From Adiantum capillus-veneris (lineage: Eukaryota > Streptophyta > Polypodiopsida > Polypodiales > Pteridaceae): DNA of 64,000 bases. A program made the position numbers and the translations under genes. A model generated the notes under the pieces. The model was not told the DNA's origin and searched no databases. It saw only the letters and a program-made list of their open reading frames with translations. The DNA is taken from assembly GCA_014529385.2 (NCBI GenBank), contig CM043942.1, positions 3,546,001 through 3,610,000 of the forward strand, read 5' to 3'. Positions 9,123-20,028 of this stretch are shown one piece after another (position 1 is the stretch's first letter; each line of letters starts with the position of its first letter).

Positions 9123-11890
9123 GAAAACACGGGCACATTTTTACCTATTTGCCAATGATTCAAGTGTTGAACTTTTAGTTTTCAGCAGCTTGTAGCTCCC
9201 AATCAGCTCTGAATCTGTCAGAGCTTGTCTTACATGAATTTGTTCATCTCATCGCACTCTTTGACCATCATGTAATGCAAAAAAGTCATATCTTGCTCAG
9301 ATTCTCCAAAAATCAACGTGCAAGTTGGCAATTTCTAAAAAAATGATGTTAAACAGACATTTCTTACTTTTTTTCTTAATCTACGGGCTCCAACTAGCAT
9401 TAAAGCCATGGAACCTGAAAATACTCAAGGAACCAATGTTTTTCATTGTGTTAAGGATTATATTTCCTACATACAAAACTTTCCCCAAATCTCACCCTAA
9501 CACCTTCAAAAGTGGCTTCCAAGGAGTGCCCTCGGTCAAAATTTGAAACTAAATGAAAACAATCAGAATGAACTCATAGACTCTGTACAAACTTTCAAAC
9601 AACCAAAATTTCCTTCAAAAGAAAGTTATTGCTACAAATTTGAAAATGGGCCTCCCTTGGACTCCCCACAAAGATAGAAATCAAAGGGTTCAAGGAGAGA
9701 TATGGTGTCACAAGTGCATGGTAGGAATCTCACCAAGGCTTATTCCATAAAGATCTCTTGTACTTTATCATGTCTTCTCATGTACAATCTTACCAAACAA
9801 AAATAATTTACACTTTAAATGAATACAAATTTTATTTAACTTATCAAACAATCTAAGGTATGGTAGACCTAGAGTGCTCTTACACATCAACAAACAAAAA
9901 AGTCCAAATTTCTTCTCATTAACTTTGATAAACATATAGTCATGAACAACTTCCAACGGGTAGTGCGGTCATAGTTCTTGCATCCATTATATGACATGGT
10001 ATGCTCATGGGGTGGCCTATCACATAAAATTATCTTTGGTGGGGGTGCCCTCATGTTAGGAAAGGGCGTATTGCTAATGGAAAGCTATTGTATTGTCCTA
10101 CTAGGGATCTCTCCATGTTATCATAATGATTCTTGGTGTAGTGGGAGCCACATTGCTTGAGGAGAGCTTTGTGCCACCGTAAAAGATTCATGTTATGTGA
10201 GTTCCTCAAGCCATAGTTGCAAACAACACCACTCAAGTAGCATAGTAAGAGGTCACCTTGTACCATGACAAGTTAGATACATGTTCGTCAAACAAAAACA
10301 TGTATGAATTCAACATTTGCAAGCTATATAATAAAGATACTTGTTAAGTATATGCCGTATAAATTTGTAAGTATTAACATCCAACTGGGAATAAACAATC
10401 CTAAAATATATATTAGGATGAGATTACCCACCTCTAATAAGCATGGATTTGAAGCACCTACCTGTAAGATGTAACAAAGAAGGTTGTTTAAGAGGAAAAG
10501 TGGTAACACTTGACCTCTCTAACCTTTGACCTTTCACTATTTAACACTCATCGAGTTTCAGCACAAAAGAAACCTTTGTACCAAGCACTACAAAACAAGT
10601 AGATGCAACACCTTAGACTTCAAAATCTATGATAAGAAGAACACAACCAAAACTAAGAAGTATTTTTTTCCCTTGTACCACGGAGTGTGTCTTTCAAATA
10701 TGTGATGGTATTGGCAAGCTTCATAATGTGGACATCTTTTTTCTACAATTGTTGTTGGGGAGTTTCAAACTCCCTCTCTGAAGAGGCAATACTTTCTTGT
10801 AATGCCACTATTTTGAGATGAAGAGCTTAATATTTGTGCATCCATGAATGCAAAGAAGCACCTGCACCCATAGACAACTGATTGCAATAGCCTAACAAGC
10901 CTTCTTCTCCCCTCCCAAGATATTGAAGAATCATCATCATTCGTCTCACCGATGGTACAACGTTCCTGGGATGCCCTTTGCTCACCCTCACATGCGGCCT
11001 TTGATGCAAAATGTCGTGGACAAGCGAATATATACGCTTTTGATGTGTGGAGTACATGGTGGTGGAGGTACATGATTTGTGATGTCCGTGAGCACCATGG
11101 CAGCTGTTGCGTGAGGAAGCAAAGGATGAAAAGAGACGGCGGAGGGAGAGGGAGGAAGATGGGAGGAGAGAAGGGGGCAGGGGGGGGAGAGGGAGAGAGG
11201 AGGGAGGAGGAGAAGAGAACAAAGTTTTTTTTTTCTTTGGGGAGGGGGGGGGGGGGGGGGGGGTATTTTGTTTTGAAAAAGTGGACTTTTAGTGCTTTTA
11301 GGTTTTAAAATATATCAAAAACTGAATTTTTTGATATGTATATATGTTGGGGGGAGTTATAAGTCAAAAATAAGTTTAAAATTTTTTTTGAAAAAAAAAG
11401 TCAAATTTTGGCTTTTAGTGACCCACATTTTTGCAGATGTGGCCACACCCCTTTACTCCCTTCACTTTCAAAAAGATAGAGAGAGAAAGTGACCTCCTAG
11501 GTCCACATCCTACATGTGTCTAAAAAAAGGCTAGAAAAGCCTATCAAAACTAGCTTCTTGAATGCCTTTGTTCCCTTAACCCTACACAACGTTAGCTTTA
11601 ATCCTTAATAATTAGGATTCCTTACAAGGCCCATGCAAAGTCCATATTTCTCCTAATTTAGAAAACCCTCACCCCCTCTAACATATACATAAAACTATAC
11701 ATTTTGGATAATTAATAATCCTCTTCTATTAACCCATGATATGATATACACTTTAAAAAGTGATTGTCTCGGGTATAAAAGCTTCAATTAACAATCTTAT
11801 TTTGGGAGTTTTGACATTGGCACACTAGGGGCATGTAAAGTATGGAGCAAGAGGGAAGAAAACACAACTTCAAGGTTGGCATGTTCCCAC
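9123..11890. other. Anonymous DNA with homopurine and homopolymer tracts
   Basis: No gene is supported. The segment includes a GA-rich purine tract (11105-11220), a T run and a G run of about 20 (11244-11263), and otherwise AT-rich sequence. Open frames across 10.8-11.3 kb are generated by the low-complexity purine tract. Confidence 0.5.
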
Positions 11891-11895
11891 CCAGC

Positions 11896-12067
<172 letters not shown>

Positions 12068-12859
12068 TATATATATGTATGAAGGCCTCAGATTGCATAT
12101 ATTCATTTTTGTAACATGGGAGGAGGAGGACTTTGTGGCCCTGTAGCTCTCTCTCAATGTCTCTCCACCCTTCTTTGCCCCATTTTTGGAGCTTGGAAGC
12201 CTTTGGTTTCATACCAAGGGCCAACAAGTTTTGCAAATTGGCCTTAAAATTGACTGAGTGCAATGTTCCCCCTCTACAAAGCCTTGCTAGCCCCTGAAGC
12301 ATGGCATGCCCCTCAAGAAAAGAAAGACTTTTATTAGACTTTATCAAGGCAATTTCCACACATAGTTAATTTGTAAAATACTCCTTTGCAATGCTTTAAT
12401 TCATAGAATATATAGAAGCTTTTGGAAAGTTGTCAATAACAATTCTTGACTTTTAAGTGAATATGACAAGGCTTTGTTCTCGTCATTTTTTTGCATTAAT
12501 ACTATCAACACTTCAAGGCTATCGAATAACCTCAATTGCTCTCCAACAAGATCATTTGGAGGATTGCAGCTGGCATTGACATCGGTCTTGAGTTGCCTTT
12601 GGCAAACCACTTTGAATACCTCTCAAATTTGTGGTTGCTCATCAAGAATTTGAAAAAATCTTTGCATAACAGTTTCTTATCGAAGGTATTCATTTTTTTC
12701 TTATTGACATAGCAGTACACCATGGATTCAAACTTACACATGCATCATGCTTTTGATTTTGAGAACCCCTGCCTATTAGGCATGCTATTGTAATGTAGCC
12801 AGCGGCAACTAGCACGGATGACATCATATAATTTCTTGATATGCAGAGAAATGAAAGCA

Positions 12860-12931
12860 GCATGTTGGTTTGGAAAAAACAATGTAGGTTTGAATGAGAA
12901 TGTCACTAAGCTATCAAATCTAGTAGTTCAA
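12860..12931 (+). pseudogene. Gypsy-2 gag N-terminal part, cut by gypsy-1 insertion
   Basis: The plus-strand frame ending at 12931 reads GLNENVTKLSNLVVQ. The gag of the neighbouring gypsy-1 has ALNANVTNLTELLVKF at its N-terminal coiled-coil-like segment, so the two align almost position by position. The frame continues on the far side of gypsy-1 (from 18836), which carries the TTCAA target duplication at its ends. This shows that gypsy-1 landed inside the gag of gypsy-2. How far left gypsy-2 extends (12.1-12.86 kb) could not be resolved; no LTR was recognised there. Confidence 0.65.
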
Positions 12932-13054
12932 TGAAAGGGTGGTGGTAATGCGTGTGCTAGTCTCCACCCAGTCGTGCTATCTTATAGCCTCCCCCTAGCT
13001 TACACACTGTCTGGCCGTGTCGGTGGCCTTGCCCATAGGACCCATGTCCTTACA
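12932..13054 (-). repeat. 3' LTR of gypsy-1 (123 bp)
   Basis: Read on the element strand it begins TGTAAGGACATGGG and ends in TTTCA. It matches the copy at 18713-18835 in length and at about 92% of positions. A 12-base C run on the plus strand (13058-13069), which is a G-rich polypurine tract on the element strand, lies directly before it. Confidence 0.92.
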
Positions 13055-13057
13055 TTA

Positions 13058-13074
13058 CCCCCCCCCCCCTTGAA
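13058..13074 (-). other. Polypurine tract of gypsy-1
   Basis: On the element strand the sequence is CTTCAAGGGGGGGGGGGG, three bases before the 3' LTR. This is the expected primer site for plus-strand DNA synthesis. Confidence 0.85.
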
Positions 13075-13079
13075 GAATC

Positions 13080-13400
13080 GTTTTCGTCATCGAAAACAAA
13101 TGTAGGAAAACGTTTCTTAAGTGTGGAGACATTCTCTTATGTAGAACCTTATTCAGGTCTATCTAGCCATTTTACCAACACCTGACGTCTGACATGATGT
13201 CTGGTGCGAAGCTCATGATAATCCAAAATCTTTTTGGGCTCATGAGGAATGCTTGGTGGTTCGATAAGGTCAACCAGCACACTAGTGTCAATGACATTAT
13301 CATTATGTCCTAGCTGTTTTCGTAAACGGCTAACATGGAAAACAAGATGAACTCGTGAGTGCTCTGGAAGAGCTAACTTATAGGCCACTCGACCTATACG
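13080..13400 (-). pseudogene. Gypsy-1 integrase C-terminus with chromodomain-like tail
   Basis: The minus-strand frame contains AYKLALPEHSRVHLVFHVSR, the conserved end of the gypsy integrase, then ILDYHELRTRHHVRRQVLVK followed by WLDRPE, typical of the chromodomain at the end of chromovirus polyproteins. After an in-frame stop the frame goes on with STLKKRFPTF and FDDEND up to the polypurine tract. Chromodomains of this group guide integration to particular chromatin. Two stops interrupt this stretch. The position immediately before the polypurine tract is as expected for the last coding segment. Confidence 0.8.
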
Positions 13401-13580
13401 TTCGAGAATGGTAAACGGTCCACAATAGAGTGGTGAAAGTTTAGCAACTTTTTCTGTCTTCAGACTTTCTAAATGCTCCGAAACTTTGAGGAAAACCTTG
13501 TCTCCTTCTTCTAAAGTAGCAAGACGTCGATGCTCATCTGTGTACTTCTTATATCGATCTTGATCTTGCTTAACATTCTG

Positions 13581-14420
13581 TCAAGCAATTCGAAGCATGT
13601 CAAAATGGTCTTGGAGAAAATCCTTCGCTTGTTGTATCTTCTCCTTAGCCAACCCCACCGTAATGGGTGATCTAGGTTGAAATCCATACAAAAGCATAAA
13701 TGGACTAAACCATGTAGTCACATGCTTTGAACTATTATAAGCAAATTCCAATATAGGTAAGTAGTCTTCCCAATTGGTTTGCTTCTTGCTAACGTATGCT
13801 CGTAGCATATCCTCTAGAACTTGATTAACTCTTTCTGTTTGACCATTCGTTTCTGGATTATCAGTCGTACTTAGATTAAGTAGTTTCCAAATTTTGGAAT
13901 AGTGCTCTCCAGAGTGATTATTGAAATTTCGATCTCTGTCACAACTGATACTAGCTGGAAGACCATAGAGTCTATATATATGCTCTAAAAATAGCCGTGC
14001 TAATTCCGGTGTTTTAACCGTAGTCTTGTGGGAATGAATCAACCCATCTTTGTGAGTGGGTCTACTATTACCCAAATGGAATCATGGCCACGATTTGTAG
14101 TAGGTAGTCCTACTACAAAATCCATAGAGATACTCTTCCACTTACCTTGTGGAATCTCTAAATGATATAAAATGCCACCTACCTTGAGGCGCTCTGCCTT
14201 ATTAACTTGGCACTATTGGCAGTTTAGTACGTACTTTTGAACATCATGATGTAAGCCCGGCCAATAAAATTGCCGTCGAACTAAGGCATACGTCTTACGG
14301 ATACCTGGATGACCAGCACTTGGACTATCATCTGAGTCCTTTGGCACACATACTCTACCTTTGTGGAGTAAGTAGCCATCATCGATGGGAAAATTCTTCC
14401 ATCACTTAAGCTCTTCCTGA
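13581..14420 (-). pseudogene. Gypsy-1 integrase (zinc-binding and catalytic core)
   Basis: The upstream part (14200-14420) carries GHPGIRKTYALVRRQFYW and a later C-x(n)-C pair, the HHCC zinc-binding region; its CxxC is hit by a stop. Then come [11 protein letters not shown] (first catalytic Asp), a one-base frameshift near 14040, ISCDRDRNF (second Asp) and NPETNGQTERVNQVL (catalytic Glu), the D,D(35)E triad used to join element DNA to the host. The 164-codon open stretch 13581-14075 covers most of the core. All three catalytic acids are present, but the frame is broken, so no functional protein is expected from this copy. Confidence 0.88.
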
Positions 14421-14639
14421 GTAGGGGTGGAGCTCTGTGTCTTGGAGTTTCTATCTGCGCGTGCAGAGATGTTGATCTGGCTGTTCAGAGACATGTGAGT
14501 GTGAGGGATCCCTTTTTAAAACTGCACTCCACACTTTAGCATATGAGTGATCTTGTGCACACTTGCCACGTAATGACTCCAAAAATCCACTCTTTAGTTC
14601 TGTGAAAGCAAGTGAATTAATATGAGGTATCCGACTTAG

Positions 14640-15136
14640 TGCATCCGCTACTACATTATATCGCCCCTTGTGATATCATAGCTTACAATCATAATCTTAA
14701 AGGATTTCTTCCCATCTAGCTTTACGGCCCTTCAAGTCTGTTTGAGTAGTAAACCATTTGATAGTCTCATGTCAAAAACTACTTCAAACTCCGCACCATA
14801 TAAATAGTGTCGCCACTTTCGTAAAGCGTGAATTATGGCATAGAGCTCTCTCTCATAGATAGAATAATTTTGTTGATCTCTATCTAACTTTTTACTTTCA
14901 AAGGCTATAGGTCTTCCCTCCTGGAGAAGTACCGCACCAATGGCTTTATTACTAGCATCAGTCTATACCACAAACGGCTTAAGTGGGTCGACGATTGCCA
15001 GGATGGGAGCAGTGTCCATAGACACCTTGAGCTGTTTGAAACTGCGTTTTTGGGCTTCTTCCCAAGAAAAGGTCTTACCTTTTGCTTTAAGTTGATCCGT
15101 CATAGGGACAGTGATTTTGGCATAGTCACGGATATA
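14640..15136 (-). pseudogene. Gypsy-1 RNase H domain
   Basis: The frame continuing from the reverse transcriptase reads TDASNKAIGAVLLQEGRPIA, then FESKKLDRDQQNYSIYEREL and LRKWRHYLYG, the standard gypsy RNase H motifs. A TAG immediately precedes TDAS, and another TAG near 15134 separates this part from the RT. A frameshift near 14770-14790 follows FEVV; the correct sequence then resumes with YHKGRYNVVADALSR in another frame. The first catalytic Asp (in TDAS) and the Glu in YERELYA are retained. Confidence 0.82.
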
Positions 15137-15805
15137 CTACCGATAAAATCCAGCCATGCCTAAAAATATTTGAAGCTCCTCAACCGTGTTGGGATGTGGC
15201 CATCGAAGAATGGCAGCGACCTTGTCAGTGTCCATCTTGATGCCAGAATAAGAGATCACATGAACGAGGTAATGTATCTCTGTTTTAAAGAAATCGCACT
15301 TTCTTTGCTTAATATACAGTGCGTGAGCTCGTAGCTGTTCAAACACTAATCGTAAGTGTTCTATGTGTCCATCTTCAGTCTTATTGTAAATGAGAATACC
15401 ATCAAGAAAAACCACAACAAATTTTCCAAGATAGGGACGTAAGACACTATCCATGAGTGTCATAAATGTAGCTCGAGCATTGGTTAGACCAAAAGGCATA
15501 ACCAAAAATTCAAAATGCCCGAACCGTGTTCTAAAGGCATTTTTGGAGATATCTTGCAGTAGGATACGTACCTGGTGGTATCCTGAACGAATATCTATCT
15601 TTGTGTACTATCTTGCCCCGTGGAGTTGATCAAATAACTCATCCACTCGAGGCAGAGGATACTTGTTCTTGATGGTTATCGCATTTAATTTGCGATAATC
15701 TACGCACATGTGCATAGTATCATCTTTCTTTTTTACCAATAGAATTGGTGATGCCCAAGGTGAAGTGCTAGGTCTAATGAAACCACGAGCGAGGTAGTCA
15801 TCCAA
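15137..15805 (-). pseudogene. Gypsy-1 reverse transcriptase with altered catalytic motif
   Basis: The stretch 15608-15805 has [40 protein letters not shown] and FDQLHGAR, then a TAG, then KIDIRSGYHQ and MPFGLTNARATF. The palm motif reads VVFLDGILIY, where the family has FLDD: the second catalytic Asp is Gly (GGT in place of GAT or GAC), which should abolish polymerase activity. Apart from the TAG near 15606, the frame is the same as for gag and the following RNase H, so this was one continuous polyprotein. The neighbouring gypsy-2 copy retains FLDD. Confidence 0.9.
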
Positions 15806-16912
15806 CTAACTCTCAACCTCCTTGGCTTCTTTAGCACTCATACGATAAGGTGGTTTACTCACCGGTTTAGTGCCTGGCAAGACATCTATGTCATGCTGCA
15901 CATCACGTGTAGGGGGTAAACCCGGTGGTAAATCACTTGGGAACACATCACTATACTCCGTGAGTAAGTGAGTCAGATTTTTCCGTGCAAAAGGAGAAAG
16001 TAAACTAGAGTTATGCTGGGATGGAGAATCTTGTAACTCCTGTAATGTTTGTTTTACAACAGTTGCACGTTGCTCTATAGAATTAAAATTGAGAGCACTT
16101 TGCTCGTTAGATTTGTTAACACTTTTTTTATCAGTAGAATTCATTGCACTTTGCATACCATTACTAGAATTCGTTGCACTTTGTATACCATTACTAGAAT
16201 TCATCGCACTTTGCTCTTGAGAATTCACAAGACTTGGAGACAAGCAGTAACACAAAAAGACTTCATCTATTAAATTTTCTTTCTGTAAAATAGAAAGCTT
16301 GGCTGTACATATAAGAGGTGCAGATGGTATATTTTTCTCACCAAGCAAAATCACATGTTTACCATTGGCCATAAAGGATAAGGAGTTGTGTTCATAACTA
16401 GTGTGCAATGTGTTTCCTAAACCATGCAGCCACTACCGTCCTAAAACTACGTTAGCACGGTTTTTCATAACTTGGAATTCAAGGGTCATCGTATGATCTT
16501 GAACAATAAGCTCAACCCCTTGAACTACCGTGTCCCATACTTCTTTATCATTCCCAGACATGTGCTCCACCACATACTTGTGAGAGCAGGGAGTCTGTGT
16601 AAGCTTGAATTCCTTGATTAGCTTATAGTTCAAGAAGTTATGAGTTGCACCATCATCCACTAAAATACGAACACGTTGTCCGTTAATAGTGCCATGCATG
16701 CGAATCAAATCATGGGGGCCAAAGGTGGGCTGCCACATTGAAGCAGGCACACAAAACTTGTGCTTTTCTTCCATATGAAGAACCTCTACATCACAATATT
16801 TAGGAGATGAATCTAATGTGAGGCGTTGCACCATGTGCATGGTCTTTTCTTTGCCTTGCAAAAGAGGACAATCTTTCTTGTTATGTTGGTCTGAAAGACA
16901 TCTAAAACACAA
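15806..16912 (-). pseudogene. Gypsy-1 zinc knuckle and aspartic protease
   Basis: The frame opens with CFRCLSDQHNKKDC, a CCHC nucleic-acid-binding knuckle (CX2CX4HX4C). It continues to GQRVRILVDDGATHNFLNYK, the retropepsin active-site region with DDG in place of the usual DSG; the related gypsy-2 also has DDG, so this looks like a family trait. NRANVVLGR then ends in a TAG at 16433, after which the same frame reopens (15806-16408) with a serine- and asparagine-rich linker and LPPGLPPTRDVQHDIDVLPG leading to the RT. All these pieces are in one frame interrupted by stops explainable as C-to-T changes. Confidence 0.85.
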
Positions 16913-16969
16913 ATTGTGTTTCTTTGCACGTTCAAAATCAACAGTGCTAAGAGACCCACGCGGAGTATC

Positions 16970-17986
16970 TCATGATTGCTTAGGCTTCTTAGCCTCTTGT
17001 GGGCGTGGAGAGGTAGATTGTCTCTTATTCCTCTTGGAACGTGTGGGAGATCTATCTCGCCATTGGCTCTTAGCCATATTTCTCTTAGCAAAAGTATTCT
17101 TAGAGTAGGGAACATTTCCTTTCCTCTCTCGGTCATCATCATATCTTTGTGCATGACTAATGGATTCTTCCAAAGTTTTTGGATGTTGGGTCTTAACATG
17201 AAGACGATAGTCTTTGTCAAGACCCCTATTAAAACCCCGTATCTTTTGGAATTCATCTAGACCTTCTAGTTTTAATATGATTTCCCAATACTTTAAAAGG
17301 TACTGTGTGAGAGAGAGGCCAGACATGCGGCATGCATCCCATGCTAACCAATTCTTATCTACTTCATTGGAGTCCAAAAACTCTTTGGAGAAAGAAGCTT
17401 GAAATGCAACCCAAGACGGAGGACGAGCATCTATTGGAAATGCCATCCACCACTTATAGGCCTTGCCTTTAAGAGATAGACTTGTTTCCACAACCATCTT
17501 TATATCCGGGGTGTGTCTCAATCTATGAATATCACTCCATTTGTGTAAGAACGTATTGACCGCATCCTTGTTGCGATCACGCTCTTCCTCGTGAAACTCG
17601 GGAATGGTGATATTCTTAAGTAATGCATTGCTACCTTTTGCATCTTCTGCAGCACTTGTCTCTTGGACTCCTTGAGTCGTGCGAGCTTGGTTCCCTTGAA
17701 CCGTGCCACTTGTGGCTCCTTGAGTTGTCTGTGAATTCATAAATTTCACAAGTAACTCTGTAAGATTGGTAACATTTGCATTGAGTGCAGAGAGGTTTCT
17801 TTCAAGTACGCTTTCGCGATGTTCCAAAGTCTTGAAAGAAGCCATATCTACAAGCCCATGATCTCCTAGATCATCATCATCATGCATATTAGTGTCAGCA
17901 GCACCCATGGTGCTCTGATTTTGATCTACGTGCTCAAAATCAAACGTGTGTGTAGGTGCGATATCCTCACTCGCCATGGTAAACAC
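16970..17986 (-). pseudogene. Gypsy-1 Gag capsid region
   Basis: The 338-codon open stretch begins MFTMASEDIAP and ends at a TGA (16970-16972) just before the zinc knuckle, which is in the same frame. The central part reads AYKWWMAFPIDARPPSWVAF, then FSKEFLDSNEVDKNWLAWDA and YLLKYWEIILKLEGLDEFQK, the Retrotrans_gag capsid signature. An acidic N-terminus with a heptad-like segment (about residues 55-95) precedes it, and a basic RSPTRSKRNKR region follows. Gag would assemble the particle. An earlier in-frame Met (MASED) is also possible as the start. The terminal TGA could come from a CGA codon by one transition. Confidence 0.9.
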
Positions 17987-18355
17987 ACACTAATGCAAAG
18001 AGAGAAAAAGAAACGACAACTTGTACCTTGAGTTGAAGTCTTTTGTTTTGTATGCTCCGCGATTTGTTGCATGCGAACTTGCCTTGCGGGAAGTTGAGCG
18101 CTTCACTTGTCGTTCCTTGTAAGAACACCTTTGATGATTCTTCACAAAAATTCGTCGTTTTTGTGAAGGCTTTTCTTCACTTTGAAGCTACCTCCTTGAG
18201 GAAAAAAGAATTTGTGGAGGAAAACTTGCCTTCCTCCAAGAAGTGAAAAGGAAGGGTAAAGCTACTTCCTTGAAGTTTGAAGCTTTCCCTTTCCTTTTAG
18301 TTTTCCTTTCAACACAAGTAGACTATCTTTCCTTGTTATACACAACAAGGGCCAA

Positions 18356-18407
18356 TAGCTTGATGGTAAAGTGTTGGCCTCTTACCCTCATGGGGTGGAT
18401 TCAACCC
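18356..18407 (+). other. tRNA-like A-box/B-box segment in the gypsy-1 leader
   Basis: TAGCTTGATGG (18356-18366) resembles a polymerase III A box, and GGATTCAACCC (18397-18407) resembles a B box, at a spacing of about 30 bases. The flanks do not pair into an acceptor stem, so it is not an intact tRNA. It lies antisense to gypsy-1, between its primer-binding site and gag. It could be a SINE head inserted in the leader or a chance match. Confidence 0.35.
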
Positions 18408-18699
18408 CCTTTCATGCAAGGGTTAAGCAGGCCTTCCTACGCACGTAGCCAACGGCACCAACGGAAGTCTTCGGAGCCTCGGTGCCGTTGAGTTGCCGAT
18501 CGAGTTTGCCTTGGTCGTGCGTTGTGGAGGACATAGATGGGGCGGCCACTGTCGTTGTTTGTCCACGCGTTGCTCACACAGAAAACTACGCTTGTCTTCT
18601 TTTTGCTGCACATCGGAGACGTCACTCTCTGCAGAACGTGGGGGAGAAGCAGGGCGTCGCACGCACATGCAAGCCGCTTTTAGCCTCCTCCCAAAAATA

Positions 18700-18711
18700 G
18701 CTCGGATATCA
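18700..18711 (-). other. Primer-binding site of gypsy-1 (initiator Met tRNA type)
   Basis: On the element strand TGATATCCGAGC lies one base after the 5' LTR. It matches the plant initiator-Met complement TGGTATCAGAGC at 10 of 12 positions. Confidence 0.75.
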
Positions 18712-18712
18712 G

Positions 18713-18835
18713 TGAAATGGCGGTGGTAATGTGTGTGCTAATCTCCACCCAAGCGTGCTATCTTATAGCCTCCCCCTAGCGTACACACTGTCCGACCGTG
18801 CCGGTGGCCTTGCCCATAGGACCCATGTCCTTACA
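18713..18835 (-). repeat. 5' LTR of gypsy-1 (123 bp)
   Basis: It has the same length and termini as the 3' LTR at 12932-13054. Its outer edge abuts TTCAA, the target duplication. GGCTATAAGATAGC in the middle may serve as the TATA region. At 123 bp it is short for a plant gypsy LTR. Confidence 0.92.
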
Positions 18836-19620
18836 TTCAATATATGCAATGATGCATCTGTGAGCAAAGTTGAAAATCATAAAACCACCTATCTTTTGAG
18901 GGGAGGATAAAGAGCACGACAAGATGTGATAAATATCTTCTTGAGTAAATGGGATGGTACTCATAATCTATGTTGGATTCCAAATGCAATCAAAGCAGTG
19001 CAACCTATTTTAACACTAGAAGGTAAAGCCTACAAATGGAAGATGTTGCTCAAGGAGAAGGGCATCATACGATGCACATGGAATGCCTTCAAGGATATTT
19101 TTAGAAAAGAATTTTTGCCCACTAATGAGAAGGACAAAAGTTGGACTGTATGGGATAAGTTCTCTATGCGTCAACATAAGACAGTGCTTGAGTATATCTT
19201 GCATTATATAGATATTATCCTCAAGTTAGAGGGTATATACACATTCCAGCAAGTATGTGGGTTAACTCTTGAGATTAAAAAGCATGTTGAAACCTAGGAT
19301 CACAAACTGCTTAAGGCAGCTATAGTGTAGGTTCATATTCATGATTATATAAACGAAAAAGCATTGCATAGCACACACATGCTTGACACTTCAAATTCAT
19401 ATGCACCTCATAATCATAATAAGAGGAAAATTTGTGGTAGCCTCAACTAATGCATCCAAAAAGCCCAAGGGTCCTAGAGTCCATTTATCAAGGAATTTTA
19501 AAAAATAGAGAAGGATAAATTATGTTTTAATTGCTTGGGAAGTGGGGCATAGAAAAAAAGATTTTCCCAAGGGGAAATCTACTACCTAGGGCAAGGAGAA
19601 TGGTGTGCACATGGGCTTCC
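18836..19620 (+). pseudogene. Gypsy-2 gag, distal part
   Basis: The plus-strand frame resumes immediately after gypsy-1. It includes GEDKEHDK, then EGKAYKWKMLLKEKG, FRKEFLPTNEKDKSW and YILHYIDIILKLEG, matching the gag of gypsy-1 segment by segment (AYKWW, FSKEFLDSNEVDKNW, LLKYWEIILKLEG). Near 19530 CFNCLGSG is what remains of the zinc knuckle. Stops and frame changes mark it as dead. It completes the N-terminal piece ending at 12931. Confidence 0.8.
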
Positions 19621-19698
19621 CATGGAATCATCTCCTCATTATTCCAAAGTGGAAATAGCACATATTGAAGTGGTCATGAGTGTTGTGTTACGGCCTCT

Positions 19699-20028
19699 AT
19701 GAGGCAACAGAGGGTTGGCCCATACAAGCTTGTGACAGTGCATGGTTCTATCCACGATCACAAGGTGATAATCTTGTTAGACGATGGATCATTTCACAAT
19801 TTCATTAACTACAAGTTAGTGAAACATCTTAATCTATCCCAGACCCCTAATTCCCACCACTACAAGATAGCTATGACAAATGGACAGATGCTAAATTGTG
19901 GGATAGACAAGCTAAGGGGGTATCTCTTGAGATTCAAGGATATAATAAAACCTTTATATTTTCAAGTAATGAATATGGATAGAGCAAATGTGGTGTTAGG
20001 TCAGAGTGTGCATGGGGTAGGATCATGA
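19699..20028 (+). pseudogene. Gypsy-2 aspartic protease region
   Basis: The open stretch includes HDHKVIILLDDGSFHNFINY and MDRANVVLGQ. These correspond to RVRILVDDGATHNFLNY and NRANVVLGR in gypsy-1, with the same DDG active-site variant. It is a fragment of one degraded polyprotein frame. Confidence 0.8.

Larger units (their letters stand above)
12932..18835 (-). mobile_element. Full-length Ty3/gypsy chromodomain retrotransposon (gypsy-1), decayed
   Basis: A 5.9-kb element on the minus strand is bounded by two 123-bp LTRs (12932-13054 and 18713-18835) and flanked by a perfect 5-bp target duplication TTCAA (12927-12931 and 18836-18840). In element order it has the 5' LTR, an initiator-Met-type primer-binding site, about 700 bp of leader, gag with a zinc knuckle, protease, reverse transcriptase, RNase H, integrase, a chromodomain-like tail, a polypurine tract and the 3' LTR. 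The single polyprotein frame is interrupted by several stops and at least two frameshifts. The LTRs differ at about 10 of 123 positions, so the insertion is not recent. It sits nested in the gag of gypsy-2. Confidence 0.93.

Noticed and set aside
10765-11308. Open frames of about 100-130 codons on both strands
   Set aside because: They arise from a purine-rich low-complexity tract; no motif, and both strands are equally open.
18356-18407. A functional tRNA gene
   Set aside because: A- and B-box-like motifs are present but no acceptor stem or normal anticodon arm can be formed.
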